From Lewinellaceae bacterium (lineage in GTDB: Bacteria > Bacteroidota > Bacteroidia > Chitinophagales > Saprospiraceae), in NCBI GenBank assembly GCA_020636355.1, contig JACJYB010000003.1, forward strand, positions 460,635-524,634: a stretch of DNA of 64,000 nucleotides, given 5' to 3'. The notes under the pieces were generated by a model that was given only the letters and a program-made list of their open reading frames with translations, did no database searches and had not been told where the DNA came from. This document shows, in pieces, positions 8,165 to 16,484 of the stretch (positions within the stretch are counted from its first letter, which is position 1; each line of letters starts with the position of its first letter). The translations under genes and the position numbers were made by a program.

Positions 8165-9721
8165 GTGTGGTTTTTCATATTTCTCATCGTTGGATACATT
8201 ATCTGGAGTATAGGCCTTTATCTGCTTTTTCCGAAAGCAGGCATTGAAAGCTGGAAAGGACTGGTGCCTTTTTATAACATGGGAGTGTTGGCCCGGATGG
8301 TTGGCCGATCTCCGTATTGGGCTTTATGGCTACTCTTTCCAATAGTGAATATCTTTTACTATTCAAGCCTGGTCATAGACGAGGTACGCTCTTTCGGAAA
8401 ATACAGTTTTGGTGAAAGTGTTTTAGCTGTGCTCTTTGGCCCGATTTATACCATTTATCTGGCTATGGATAAAAAGGCTAAATTCCTGGGGCCTGCTATT
8501 ACTCAGGAAAAAACCTTTCGCACACAACTTGCGGAAGCCCATGCGGCCGGAAATACAAAATTGATACGTCAACTGGAGGCAAAAAATGTCTATAAGAAAT
8601 CTCCTGCCCGCGAATGGGTGGAGTCGATCATCTTTGCCGTCTTTGCCGCCTCCTTTATTCGGATGTTCTTAATCGAAGCATTTGTTATTCCGACTTCTTC
8701 CATGGAAGGTTCATTATTGGTTGGTGACTTCCTTTTTGTCAGCAAGGCCAACTACGGCATTCGCACACCTATGACGATACTGGCTGTACCGCTCTTACAC
8801 AATCGAATTCCTGTATTGAACGTGGAATCGTATCTGAAGAAGCCCAGCCTGCCTTATTTCCGTCTACCTGCATTGCAAAGCATCCAACGCAATACACCGT
8901 TTGTGTTCAATTGGCCGGTTGGGGACAGTGTGTACATTATGCCGGACAGGTCCTATACGGCCGGGCAGGTACGGCGAATACCCGGTCTTGCCAATATGCT
9001 TCACGGAAGCCATCTGGTGGTACGTCCTATTGATAAAAAGGACCATTACATCAAACGCTGCGTCGGCCTCCCGGGCGATACATTACAGGTGATCGATAAT
9101 CAGTTGTACATCAACGGTGATGCACAGAAAAATCCGGAAAAGATGCAATTAGCCTATAGCATTCAATCCGGAACCGGTCAAATCAACGATCTTTTACTCG
9201 ACCGGCTGCACATCAATGTGTCGGATCGGATGGGACCCAGTATATACAATCTGAATAAAGAACAGGTAATCGCTTTACAACATGAAGGCCTGGAGGTACA
9301 GATCATCAATCCCGAGGCCAACGATGTATTTCCGCACGATAAAACACATTACGGAAGCTGGACTGTCTCCAATTACGGTCCGATCTATATCCCCAAAAAA
9401 GGCGTTACCGTTGACCTGACCATGAATAACCTGGCCCTATACCGTAGACTCATCCATGATTACGAACACAACGACCTGGAAGTAGTGAATGGACAAATCC
9501 TGGTCAATGGCACGCCGGCCACCAATTATACCTTTAATCAGGATTATTATTGGGCAATGGGTGATAACCGGCATAATTCGGAGGACTCACGCATGTGGGG
9601 ATTTGTCCCGGAAGATCACGTCGTCGGTAAACCGCTCTTTATATGGTTTTCCACCAAAAATGGGAGCATCCGCAATGGCATCAACTGGAACCGGCTGTTT
9701 ACCTCCGCAAACAAAGATTAA
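8165..9721 (+). CDS. lepB: Signal peptidase I
   Basis: A 518-residue inner-membrane serine protease that removes signal peptides from secreted proteins. The catalytic serine is S179 in PTSSME, the general-base lysine is K297 in YIKRCVGLPGD, and the C-terminal box MGDNRHNSEDSR is present. N-terminal hydrophobic segments lie at about residues 1-22, 50-70 and 85-100, and another anchor at about 154-172 directly precedes the active site. Large insertions between the Ser and Lys boxes, and between Lys and the GDNR box, make it longer than enterobacterial LepB, as is usual in Bacteroidota. The start is GTG, with an in-frame TAA five codons upstream. A canonical promoter precedes it. Many exported proteins in this window would be its substrates. 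Confidence 0.95.
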   Translation: MWFFIFLIVGYIIWSIGLYLLFPKAGIESWKGLVPFYNMGVLARMVGRSPYWALWLLFPIVNIFYYSSLVIDEVRSFGKYSFGESVLAVLFGPIYTIYLAMDKKAKFLGPAITQEKTFRTQLAEAHAAGNTKLIRQLEAKNVYKKSPAREWVESIIFAVFAASFIRMFLIEAFVIPTSSMEGSLLVGDFLFVSKANYGIRTPMTILAVPLLHNRIPVLNVESYLKKPSLPYFRLPALQSIQRNTPFVFNWPVGDSVYIMPDRSYTAGQVRRIPGLANMLHGSHLVVRPIDKKDHYIKRCVGLPGDTLQVIDNQLYINGDAQKNPEKMQLAYSIQSGTGQINDLLLDRLHINVSDRMGPSIYNLNKEQVIALQHEGLEVQIINPEANDVFPHDKTHYGSWTVSNYGPIYIPKKGVTVDLTMNNLALYRRLIHDYEHNDLEVVNGQILVNGTPATNYTFNQDYYWAMGDNRHNSEDSRMWGFVPEDHVVGKPLFIWFSTKNGSIRNGINWNRLFTSANKD

Positions 9722-9791
9722 CCGCTACGGCAATCCGCCAAAGACGGTGGTTCCATTCTTCTTTTTATCTTAGCTGCAAATCATCCGGGGC

Positions 9792-10673
9792 ATGAAACAG
9801 CTATGCTATATTCCATTTGCTTATCTGGTAAGCCTGGCATCTTTTCATTTGCACGCACAACAACCACCTGCTACGGCGTTGTTTTCATTTGATGTGGTTA
9901 TGCGAGGCGATAGCATCATTGCACTCGATCATCCCGAATGCCTGTCCGGTGACAATTTAGCCAGCTACAACAATCAGCCTGCATTTCTTAATGACCTAGA
10001 GATACTGGCATCTGTTCAAAAAGAAGATGCGAATCAAACCGATATCTATGCCTTTAACCTCCGTACCCATACCCGGCGCCAGTTAACGGATACCAAAAAC
10101 TTTCGGGAATATTCTCCCACCCCACTTCCTGATCGAACCATGAGTCTGATAAGACAGGATACCGCGGGCAAGCAGCAACTTTGGATTTACCCGCTGGAGG
10201 CGGACGGTAAACCCAAACAACTTTTGTCGGGTTTCGATGCCATCGGGTATCATTGTTGGATGACTGATAGCTCACTTGTTCTTTTTGAAGTGGGCAATCC
10301 CAATGTCCTCCAGTGGGTTCATCTGGACGGATCAAAAAGCACCTTTGCGTCCGATGCCGGCCGGTGTTTGCAAAAGTTAGATAACACCTTACTCTACGTC
10401 CACAAATTCAGTGATCAATACTGGTTTATCAAGCGTTATGATCCGGTTGATCGGAGAGCTCAGATTGTCACCGAAACGCTTTCCGGTTCGGAAGATTTTG
10501 TACTGGCAGGCAAGCAACGCCTGGTCATGGCGAAAGGGAGTTCAATTTATCAGTTTAACCTGTCACATCCATCTGGGTGGCACCTTATTCAGGACCTCGC
10601 TCCGTACGGGATTACGCACATTACCCGGCTTGCATACCGCAATGACAAATTGATCCTGGTCGATAACCAATGA
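9792..10673 (+). CDS. Exported TolB/WD40-like beta-propeller protein
   Basis: A 293-residue protein with a cleavable signal peptide (about residues 1-22, ending HLHAQ). It contains repeated blades of the TolB-like type, for example DIYAFNLRTHTRRQLTD and LWIYPLEADGKPKQLLSG, in which a described value is followed by a polar turn. Such propellers usually bind peptides or other proteins in the periplasm or on the surface. No catalytic motif is seen. It stands between lepB (71 bp upstream) and the ECF sigma operon. Function is otherwise unknown. Confidence 0.72.
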   Translation: MKQLCYIPFAYLVSLASFHLHAQQPPATALFSFDVVMRGDSIIALDHPECLSGDNLASYNNQPAFLNDLEILASVQKEDANQTDIYAFNLRTHTRRQLTDTKNFREYSPTPLPDRTMSLIRQDTAGKQQLWIYPLEADGKPKQLLSGFDAIGYHCWMTDSSLVLFEVGNPNVLQWVHLDGSKSTFASDAGRCLQKLDNTLLYVHKFSDQYWFIKRYDPVDRRAQIVTETLSGSEDFVLAGKQRLVMAKGSSIYQFNLSHPSGWHLIQDLAPYGITHITRLAYRNDKLILVDNQ

Positions 10674-10857
10674 TCGTCCGGTTATATACTGTTCATTCCT
10701 GGTAAAGGCGTTTCGTGCATACTATCCGGGCTTTCATTTTTTTGTAAGTCCACCATTTCAACTTCATCCCATCAGTTGGCTGTATTTTTTTTCATATAAC
10801 GTGCAACCAATTTCTAAATTGACAGTATTCATAACGAAGATTGAATAAAAACGGATA

Positions 10858-11403
10858 GTGACTGACGAACAGATCATGATGCAGGTAAAGGAAGGCGGGA
10901 TACGCCAGTTAGCGTTATTGTTTGAACGCTACCAAAATCCGGTTTACCGTTACTTCCTGCAAACCGTACAGGATCAGTCACTCAGTGAGGACCTGACCCA
11001 GAACGTATTCGAGCGGATCATAAAATACCGCAATAGCTTCCGGGCGGAAAGCATCTTTAAAAGCTGGATCTTTTCAATAGCCCGGAATGTCCGGTATGAT
11101 CACTACCGGGGCTTGCGGAGTACCGATGAACTGGACGAATCCTCTGAAGAGGAGACAGAACATTCTCCTGAGGACCTTATGGTGCAGATCGAAGACTCCG
11201 ATAAACTTCACCGGGCACTAAACCGGCTCGATGAGGAATACCGGGAGGTATTAATACTGACCCGCTTTGAAGAAATGAAATACAAGGATGTCGCTGTTTT
11301 ACTCCAGTGTACAGAAGGTACTGTCAAGTCCAAAGTACATCGGGCCATTCAAAAATTAAAAAATCTCTACCTGAAAGAAGAAGCATATGAAAACTTGGGA
11401 TGA
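10858..11403 (+). CDS. ECF-type RNA polymerase sigma factor
   Basis: A 181-residue extracytoplasmic-function sigma-70 family factor. Region 2 (about residues 20-90) contains YQNPVYRYFLQTV, SEDLTQNVF and FKSWIFSIARNVRYDHYR. Region 4 (about 115-172) contains LDEEYREVLILTRFEEMKYKDVA and a GTVKSKVHRA helix-turn-helix. The start is GTG. It overlaps the next gene, a predicted membrane anti-sigma protein, by 17 bp, and two exported DUF4097-like genes follow. The likely role is to switch on an envelope-related regulon when the anti-sigma protein is relieved. I see no clear TAnnTTTG promoter upstream, so the operon may be read by its own sigma factor. Confidence 0.92.
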   Translation: MTDEQIMMQVKEGGIRQLALLFERYQNPVYRYFLQTVQDQSLSEDLTQNVFERIIKYRNSFRAESIFKSWIFSIARNVRYDHYRGLRSTDELDESSEEETEHSPEDLMVQIEDSDKLHRALNRLDEEYREVLILTRFEEMKYKDVAVLLQCTEGTVKSKVHRAIQKLKNLYLKEEAYENLG

Positions 11404-12157
11404 AAACTGGATGTGGGATTATTTACGCGATGAAGTTACCGCTGCGGAACGAGATGCCTTTGAAGAGGCCTTGACACATGATGCAACATTGAGGGCCCGG
11501 CTGAAAGCAATGCAGTCACTTGATGAATCATTGATTCGAATTGGCCAACCGGTACCTTCCAAGCAGGTCAGTCAACGATTTTATGCCTGGCTTGAAGAAC
11601 AGGAAGTTAACGAACAACCTATCAAGGCAGCCAAGCGAGTGCATATCGGGTGGAAACAACTGATCGCAGTAGCCGCTTCCATAGCATTGGTCGCCGTCTT
11701 CGCGCAGCAGTGGTTGACCATGCGGAGATTGGATTCTATCCAGAACCAACTGGCAAATAACCAACAACAAGTTTGGATGAACAAATTAAAAAGCGATCCA
11801 TCCACCTCACAACGATTGGTAGCCCTCAATGAAACGGCACAACTTCCACTTGACCGCGAAGTACTTAATGCCTTGTTTGATGTAGCGGCTAAAGACCCAA
11901 GTCCTAATGTCCGGCTGGCCGGAGTGGACGTATTGAGCCAGCATCTGGATGATGCACAGGTAAAAGGATTTTTCCTTGGCCTGCTTAAACGTGAAACAGA
12001 CCCCAGTGTGCTGATCGAAATCATCAATGCTTTTGGGATACGTAAGGACAAATCCGTCATCCCTGACCTTGAAAATTTGATGGCAAGAGAAGAAGTCCAA
12101 AAACAAATCAAAGGGGAAGCTCAAATGAGTATCAACAAAATCAATTCAATAGAATAA
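11387..12157 (+). CDS. Predicted membrane anti-sigma factor with periplasmic HEAT-like repeats
   Basis: A 256-residue protein. The N-terminal cytoplasmic part (residues 1-85) begins WDENWMWDYLRDEVTAAERDAFEEAL, like zinc-less anti-sigma domains. One transmembrane helix follows at about 88-108. The exported half carries helical repeats (about 125-250) of HEAT type, with DPSPNVRLAGVDVLSQ and DPSVLIEIINAFG segments. Overlap with the ECF gene supports an anti-sigma role. HEAT repeats are a plausible sensor or scaffold surface on the periplasmic side. The anti-sigma assignment comes from position and the N-terminal pattern rather than a catalytic motif. Confidence 0.75.
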   Translation: MKTWDENWMWDYLRDEVTAAERDAFEEALTHDATLRARLKAMQSLDESLIRIGQPVPSKQVSQRFYAWLEEQEVNEQPIKAAKRVHIGWKQLIAVAASIALVAVFAQQWLTMRRLDSIQNQLANNQQQVWMNKLKSDPSTSQRLVALNETAQLPLDREVLNALFDVAAKDPSPNVRLAGVDVLSQHLDDAQVKGFFLGLLKRETDPSVLIEIINAFGIRKDKSVIPDLENLMAREEVQKQIKGEAQMSINKINSIE

Positions 12158-12168
12158 AACCTGATGTT

Positions 12169-12945
12169 ATGAAACATGTCAAAATTCTTTTAGCAGCTGC
12201 TGTAGCCCTGTTTGCAATTCCTGCTATAGCGCAAAAAACATTCTCCATTCCGATGTCGGGTGGAACGCTCAAAATTGTTGATGTCAACCAGGTGATCCTG
12301 GAAGGCGGTTCCGGGTCCGAAGTTAAGGTCGTCTCCAACGGCCATGACAAAGAGGATAATGACCGTTCGCAAGGCCTGCATCGCATCAATGGAAAAGGGC
12401 AATCCGATAATACCGGCGGTCTTGGGTTATTCATGGAAAAAAATGGCTCAGATGTTACCTTGACTGCAATTTCTGAAATGGATAATAGCGAATACACCAT
12501 TTCTGTTCCTTCCAGTGTCAAGATTTATTACGAACACAATACGTATAATGGTCATGATCTGGTGATTCGGAAGAACAATTCCGAAGTAGAAGCTAACTGC
12601 AGTTACAACAATGTTATTCTTGAAGATGCAAGTTCTCCACTGACCATCAAGACGGTTTATGGGCATATCGAAGGGAACATTGTATTAAAAAATGCGACCG
12701 ATGCGATTACCCTGCATTCCACCTACGCCCTGGTCGATGTAGCACTTCCGGCATCCAGTAAAGCCAATGTACAAATGAAAACCAGCTACGGTGAAATGTT
12801 CACCGACTTTGATCTGACCTCGGATAAATCCAAGGACGATATGGATTGCCTTACTTGTAAAGATGTTTCCGGTAAAATTAACGGAGGCGGCAATCTTGTC
12901 AGCTTGAAATCCACCTACAGCAACATTTATCTCCGTAAAAAATAG
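12169..12945 (+). CDS. Exported DUF4097-like beta-helix protein (first of a tandem pair)
   Basis: A 258-residue protein with a signal peptide (residues 1-21, ending AIAQ). The rest is short beta-strand repeats of the adhesin-like/DUF4097 type, with recurring STYALVDV, TSYGEMFTDFDL and STYSNIYLR units. It resembles its downstream neighbour in length, arrangement and C-terminal NIYLR ending, which indicates tandem duplication. It lies 11 bp after the anti-sigma gene, so it belongs to the sigma operon. DUF4097 proteins next to ECF or PspC/anti-sigma genes are common in Bacteroidota, but their biochemical role is not established. Confidence 0.75.
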   Translation: MKHVKILLAAAVALFAIPAIAQKTFSIPMSGGTLKIVDVNQVILEGGSGSEVKVVSNGHDKEDNDRSQGLHRINGKGQSDNTGGLGLFMEKNGSDVTLTAISEMDNSEYTISVPSSVKIYYEHNTYNGHDLVIRKNNSEVEANCSYNNVILEDASSPLTIKTVYGHIEGNIVLKNATDAITLHSTYALVDVALPASSKANVQMKTSYGEMFTDFDLTSDKSKDDMDCLTCKDVSGKINGGGNLVSLKSTYSNIYLRKK

Positions 12946-12979
12946 GCGGCGCTTATTTATTCACACTAAATCAAACGAT

Positions 12980-13714
12980 ATGAAAGTAGTTTATACCTTC
13001 CTCGCCGTCCTGTGTTTCGCTACCTCGTACAGTCAGGAACAACAAGCATTCGAGTTGCGTGGATCGAACGAAGTCGTCATAACCAGCGACTATCCAAGTC
13101 TGAAAATCGAAAATGGGAATGACCAAAAAGTTGATGTCAAGCTGACCGGCGCATCAGTGAAAGCGACTAAAGTCACTTCACGAACCGAAAATGGCATCCT
13201 GTACATCGACATTAACTTTGAACCCGAAGATCAACGCCCGGTTAAAGTGACCTACGAATACGATGACGGTACGGTAGTGACTGAATCTGGAGATCAAATG
13301 AAACACTGGAATTATCATACATCTCCCAAAGCCACGATTCAACTGCCTTCCACCATAAAGCTTAATGTTCGGGCCACCTACGGCACCCTGGATATTGCTG
13401 AACGCACTGGAAGCATGGATATCCAATCCACCTATGGCGGGATCACCATGAAACTACCCGAGGGGTACAAACATGACTTGAAAGTGGAATCAGGCTACAG
13501 CTTTGTGGATCTTTCGGTTTCGAAATCCACTGGCTATTCGGTTGACCTTTCGAGTACATATGGCGAAATAATGAGTAACCTGGACCTGGAAATGGCTAAA
13601 AAAGATGGAATGACCGCCTTACGCGATACGCGCATTCAGGGTACAGTAGGCCGAGGCGGCCCATTATTAAAGGTGTGTGCAACCTACCAAAACATCTATT
13701 TACGGGGGTATTAA
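12980..13714 (+). CDS. Exported DUF4097-like beta-helix protein (second of a tandem pair)
   Basis: A 244-residue paralogue of the preceding protein. It has a signal peptide (residues 1-18, ending TSYSQ) and an N-terminal strand-rich part. Repeats ATYGTLDI, STYGGITM, SGYSFVDL and STYGEIMSNLDL follow, and the protein ends ATYQNIYLRGY. It is 34 bp after its partner, and a rho-independent terminator follows at 13740, so it closes the ECF operon. Alternative reading: a periplasmic ligand or stress sensor read by the HEAT-repeat anti-sigma protein. That is inference only. Confidence 0.75.
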   Translation: MKVVYTFLAVLCFATSYSQEQQAFELRGSNEVVITSDYPSLKIENGNDQKVDVKLTGASVKATKVTSRTENGILYIDINFEPEDQRPVKVTYEYDDGTVVTESGDQMKHWNYHTSPKATIQLPSTIKLNVRATYGTLDIAERTGSMDIQSTYGGITMKLPEGYKHDLKVESGYSFVDLSVSKSTGYSVDLSSTYGEIMSNLDLEMAKKDGMTALRDTRIQGTVGRGGPLLKVCATYQNIYLRGY

Positions 13715-13739
13715 CAGGAATACAATCAATAAAACAATG

Positions 13740-13771
13740 AAAAGACCTGGATCACCAACCGGGTCTTTTTG
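13740..13771 (+). terminator. Rho-independent terminator of the ECF operon
   Basis: AAAAGACCTGG (13740-13750) pairs with CCGGGTCTTTT (13759-13769), with one G-T wobble, and a T run follows. It lies 26 bp after the second DUF4097-like stop. Confidence 0.8.
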
Positions 13772-13888
13772 CATTCCGGCGCTACAAGATCATAACGGGT
13801 ACCGACGATTCCTCAATTTTAACAACACTTTATCTGCCGCTACGGTATATTCCTCTTAATTTCGCGCTGTCCGAAACACCCGATCCTT

Positions 13889-15451
13889 ATGCATCGCCTA
13901 TTGGTTTCTTTATTATTGGTGGGGATTTGTTCTTGGCTGGATGCCCAGAATCAATTTATCGTTAAGTTCAACAGCTCGGAACCGGTTCCGGGAACTCAAA
14001 ATATCGTACCGGAATATCTTTGGCAGACCATCTCAAAATCCAAACGACTTTACAAACTAATCACTTCGCACTCCCTGGAAGAGGTTCGCGCCATACCAGG
14101 CGTTTTACATGCCTACCCGGATGCTTTACTGGAAAAAAGAGAGACAGTCCCTGATGACCCACAATTTGCCGATCAGCCTAGCCTCGAAAAAATAGAATCC
14201 AGTAAAGCCTGGGACTATACCACAGGGGGCACTAACGCCCTCGGAGACAAAATTGTCATCGCTGTCATCGATGAAGGATTTGACATCAGCCACATTGATT
14301 TTCAGGGAAATTTATGGGCCAATCCGGGTGAGATCCCCAATGATGGCATTGACAATGATCAAAATGGATTTACCGACGACTATTACGGAGTTAATCTCCA
14401 GTCGAAAAACGACCAGCACAATGCGAAGCAGCATGGAACCAGCGTTGCCGGGATCATCGGCGCAAAGGGAAATAATGCGATTGGCATCGCTGGAATTAAC
14501 TGGAACACTCAGTTGATGCTGATCAGTATTCCGAACCTGACCATATCCGATCTTTTTATTGGTTATGAGTATGTTTTGGATCAGCGAAGAAAATACAATC
14601 TATCCAATGGACAGGAAGGCGCTTATGTCGTTGCTTTTAATCAATCGCTGGGTGTAACCGGCCGAACACCGGATGAGTTTCCGGATTGGTGTCCCTATTT
14701 TGATGAAATGCTAGACGCCGGCATTCTATTCATTAACGCGACGACCAACAGTGAATGGGATGTGGATACCCAATACGATATGCCTGCCAGCTGCCCTTCA
14801 CAAGGTTTGATCACAGTAACCAATACCAACCTGGCGGATATGCGGGTAACATCCGGTTATGGCCAAACGACCATCGATCTGGCTGCACCTGGCGATGGCA
14901 GTTACAGTCTTGGCATCAATAACGAATACCGCGACTTCACCGGAACCTCGGCAGCTTCACCTCATGTCACGGGGGTAGTCGGCTTACTATTTAGCTATCC
15001 GTGTACCGAATTTGCCCAATACCTTAAAAGCAACCCAAAAGAAGGAGCGATAATTATCCGGGATTATCTACTCGGCGGTGTTGATATCGTCCCTTCTCTG
15101 GCGGAAGAAACCGTGACCGGAGGTCGTTTGAACGCATTAAATCCAATGCGCACCATTCAAGAGGAATGGTGTACGGAAGTGTTAGGTGACGAACTGGGCA
15201 TTCGCCAGGTATTTTTAAACCAAAATGACCGGACGCTTCGGATTGATTTGGTCCGTAAAGATGCGGAGCCATTGGAATACCTCATCTGCAATACTCTCGG
15301 TCAGGTTATGTATCACGAGAAATTGACCAATCCGGTTCAAAATGTCATTTTCCTCGACCATCTCCCGGGCAACATAACTTATGGAAATGTATACTTCATA
15401 TGTTTGCGACAGGGAAAAACCATCGTGGCCACGAAATTGATCTACCTGTAA
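13889..15451 (+). CDS. Secreted subtilisin-like serine protease (S8), T9SS-type C-terminus
   Basis: A 520-residue protein with a signal peptide (1-20). A short inhibitor-like pro-region follows (about 22-90), then an S8 domain. The catalytic triad is intact: D128 in AVIDEG, H182 in HGTSVAG and S354 in GTSAASP. An acidic loop, NDGIDNDQNGFTDD, after the Asp box looks like a calcium-binding insertion. The last 85 residues read as a short T9SS type A-like sorting domain (LICNTLGQVMYHE ... GKTIVATKLIYL), although the usual YPNP motif is missing. It is a smaller paralogue of the subtilase at 54210. It should be a cell-surface or released protease. Confidence 0.88.
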   Translation: MHRLLVSLLLVGICSWLDAQNQFIVKFNSSEPVPGTQNIVPEYLWQTISKSKRLYKLITSHSLEEVRAIPGVLHAYPDALLEKRETVPDDPQFADQPSLEKIESSKAWDYTTGGTNALGDKIVIAVIDEGFDISHIDFQGNLWANPGEIPNDGIDNDQNGFTDDYYGVNLQSKNDQHNAKQHGTSVAGIIGAKGNNAIGIAGINWNTQLMLISIPNLTISDLFIGYEYVLDQRRKYNLSNGQEGAYVVAFNQSLGVTGRTPDEFPDWCPYFDEMLDAGILFINATTNSEWDVDTQYDMPASCPSQGLITVTNTNLADMRVTSGYGQTTIDLAAPGDGSYSLGINNEYRDFTGTSAASPHVTGVVGLLFSYPCTEFAQYLKSNPKEGAIIIRDYLLGGVDIVPSLAEETVTGGRLNALNPMRTIQEEWCTEVLGDELGIRQVFLNQNDRTLRIDLVRKDAEPLEYLICNTLGQVMYHEKLTNPVQNVIFLDHLPGNITYGNVYFICLRQGKTIVATKLIYL

Positions 15452-15590
15452 AGGAACCAAAACCCGAATGGAATGGTTACTGGTCTGATATTTGCGATAA
15501 AAAGGCGCATAAATCAGGCTTTGAATAGCGGATAGAGCTCGGGGAATACATAGGATAAATTTTATTTATATGTAATTGCCAACGAGAGTA

Positions 15591-15620
15591 TTGGATAAAA
15601 CGAAAGAATCTTTATCTTTG
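15591..15620 (+). promoter_or_regulatory. Promoter of tRNA-Arg and possibly rpmB
   Basis: TTG (15591-15593), 19 bp, TATCTTTG (15613-15620). It matches the Bacteroidota consensus perfectly. It ends 24 bp before the mature tRNA. Confidence 0.75.
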
Positions 15621-15644
15621 CATCCGCATTTGAAGAAAAGGACT

Positions 15645-15721
15645 GGCTTCGTAGCTTAATTGGATAGAGCACCTGACTACGGATCAGGAGGTTGCAGGTT
15701 CGAGTCCTGCCGAAGTCACCA
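15645..15721 (+). tRNA. tRNA-Arg (anticodon ACG)
   Basis: A 77-nt cloverleaf. The acceptor GGCTTCG pairs with CGAAGTC (one G-T), and a discriminator A and encoded CCA follow. The anticodon stem is CCTGA/TCAGG with loop CTACGGA, giving ACG. The T arm is GCAGG-TTCGAGT-CCTGC. rpmB starts 39 bp downstream and may share the transcript. Confidence 0.95.
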
Positions 15722-15760
15722 ATTTATTCTCGCCTTCAGGGCGTTTAAAGTTGCTAAACG

Positions 15761-16012
15761 ATGTCTAAAATTTGTCAATTAACAGGTAAGCGGCCAATTT
15801 CAGGAAACAATGTTTCCCATTCAAACCGTAAAACGAAGAGACGTTTTCTGCCCAATTTGCAGAAAAAACGTTATTACATTCCGGAAACGGATCAATGGGT
15901 GACGTTGAAGATTTCCACCAAAGCGATGCGTACAATCAATAAGCTGGGATTGTATGCCTATCTGAAGAAGTTGGAAAGCAAAGGAATTTCAACCGGCGTT
16001 AAATTGGGTTAA
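15761..16012 (+). CDS. rpmB: 50S ribosomal protein L28
   Basis: An 83-residue basic protein of the large ribosomal subunit. It has the L28 signature at the N-terminus (KICQLTGKRP, then GNNVSHSNRKTKRRFLPNLQ) and a KLGLYAYLKK C-terminal helix. No zinc-binding cysteine set is present. It is followed in tight series by rpmG and a DUF4295 gene, an order widely conserved in Bacteroidota, with ftsY next. Confidence 0.95.
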   Translation: MSKICQLTGKRPISGNNVSHSNRKTKRRFLPNLQKKRYYIPETDQWVTLKISTKAMRTINKLGLYAYLKKLESKGISTGVKLG

Positions 16013-16033
16013 TTCGGTAAAGTATAAAGCACT

Positions 16034-16222
16034 ATGGCTAAGAAACAAAAAGGTAACCGGATACAGATTATTCTCGAATGCACAGAGCATAAAGAGAGCG
16101 GCATGCCGGGCACATCACGCTATGTGACCCAAAAGAACCGTAAAAACACTCCGGAAAGATTGGAATTGAAAAAATACAATTCGATCTTAAAGCGTTATAC
16201 CGTTCATCGTGAAATAAAATAA
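16034..16222 (+). CDS. rpmG: 50S ribosomal protein L33
   Basis: A 62-residue basic protein of the 50S subunit. The segments RIQIILECTEHK, SRYVTQKNRKNTPERLELKKY and the ending YTVHREIK are typical of L33. Only one cysteine is present, so this is the zinc-free (C-minus) form. It lies 21 bp after rpmB and 2 bp before the DUF4295 gene, clearly in one operon. Confidence 0.95.
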   Translation: MAKKQKGNRIQIILECTEHKESGMPGTSRYVTQKNRKNTPERLELKKYNSILKRYTVHREIK

Positions 16223-16224
16223 TT

Positions 16225-16392
16225 ATGGCTAAAGTTTCGAAAAACGCACGGGCTGGACAAAGAGCCCAAAATTCAGGCGGAAAAGACTGGGTTAAAGTCG
16301 TTAAGCCAGTCAAAGATGCCGCTACTGGAAAATACTCTTTCCAGGAAGTGATGATTCACAAAGACGAAGTAACCAAGTTTTTCAATAGTTAA
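16225..16392 (+). CDS. DUF4295 family small basic protein
   Basis: A 55-residue ORF, my translation: ATG 16225, stop TAA 16390-16392. It starts MAKVSKNARAGQRAQNSGG and ends EVTKFFNS. This matches the small Bacteroidota-specific DUF4295 family, found almost always between rpmG and ftsY. Its size, basic charge and place in a ribosomal operon suggest a ribosome-associated protein, but its function is not established to my knowledge. It starts 2 bp after the L33 stop, so it is translationally coupled. Confidence 0.85.
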   Translation: MAKVSKNARAGQRAQNSGGKDWVKVVKPVKDAATGKYSFQEVMIHKDEVTKFFNS

Positions 16393-16413
16393 TTCACCTA
16401 CGTGAACCAATTG

Positions 16414-16458
16414 AAAAGGCTTTTCCAAATGGACCGCATTTGGAAAAGCCTTTTTGTA
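16414..16458 (+). terminator. Strong rho-independent terminator after rpmB-rpmG-DUF4295
   Basis: A perfect 18-bp stem, 16414-16431 with 16437-16454. The 5-nt loop is GACCG and a T run follows. It separates the ribosomal-protein operon from ftsY, so ftsY probably has its own promoter or depends on read-through. Confidence 0.9.
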
Positions 16459-16484
16459 TTTCATCGAATTGACATGCCACAACC

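Noticed and set aside
11581..12111. 176-codon minus-strand ORF
   Set aside because: Antisense to the anti-sigma-like gene; serine/cysteine-rich shadow translation with no motif.
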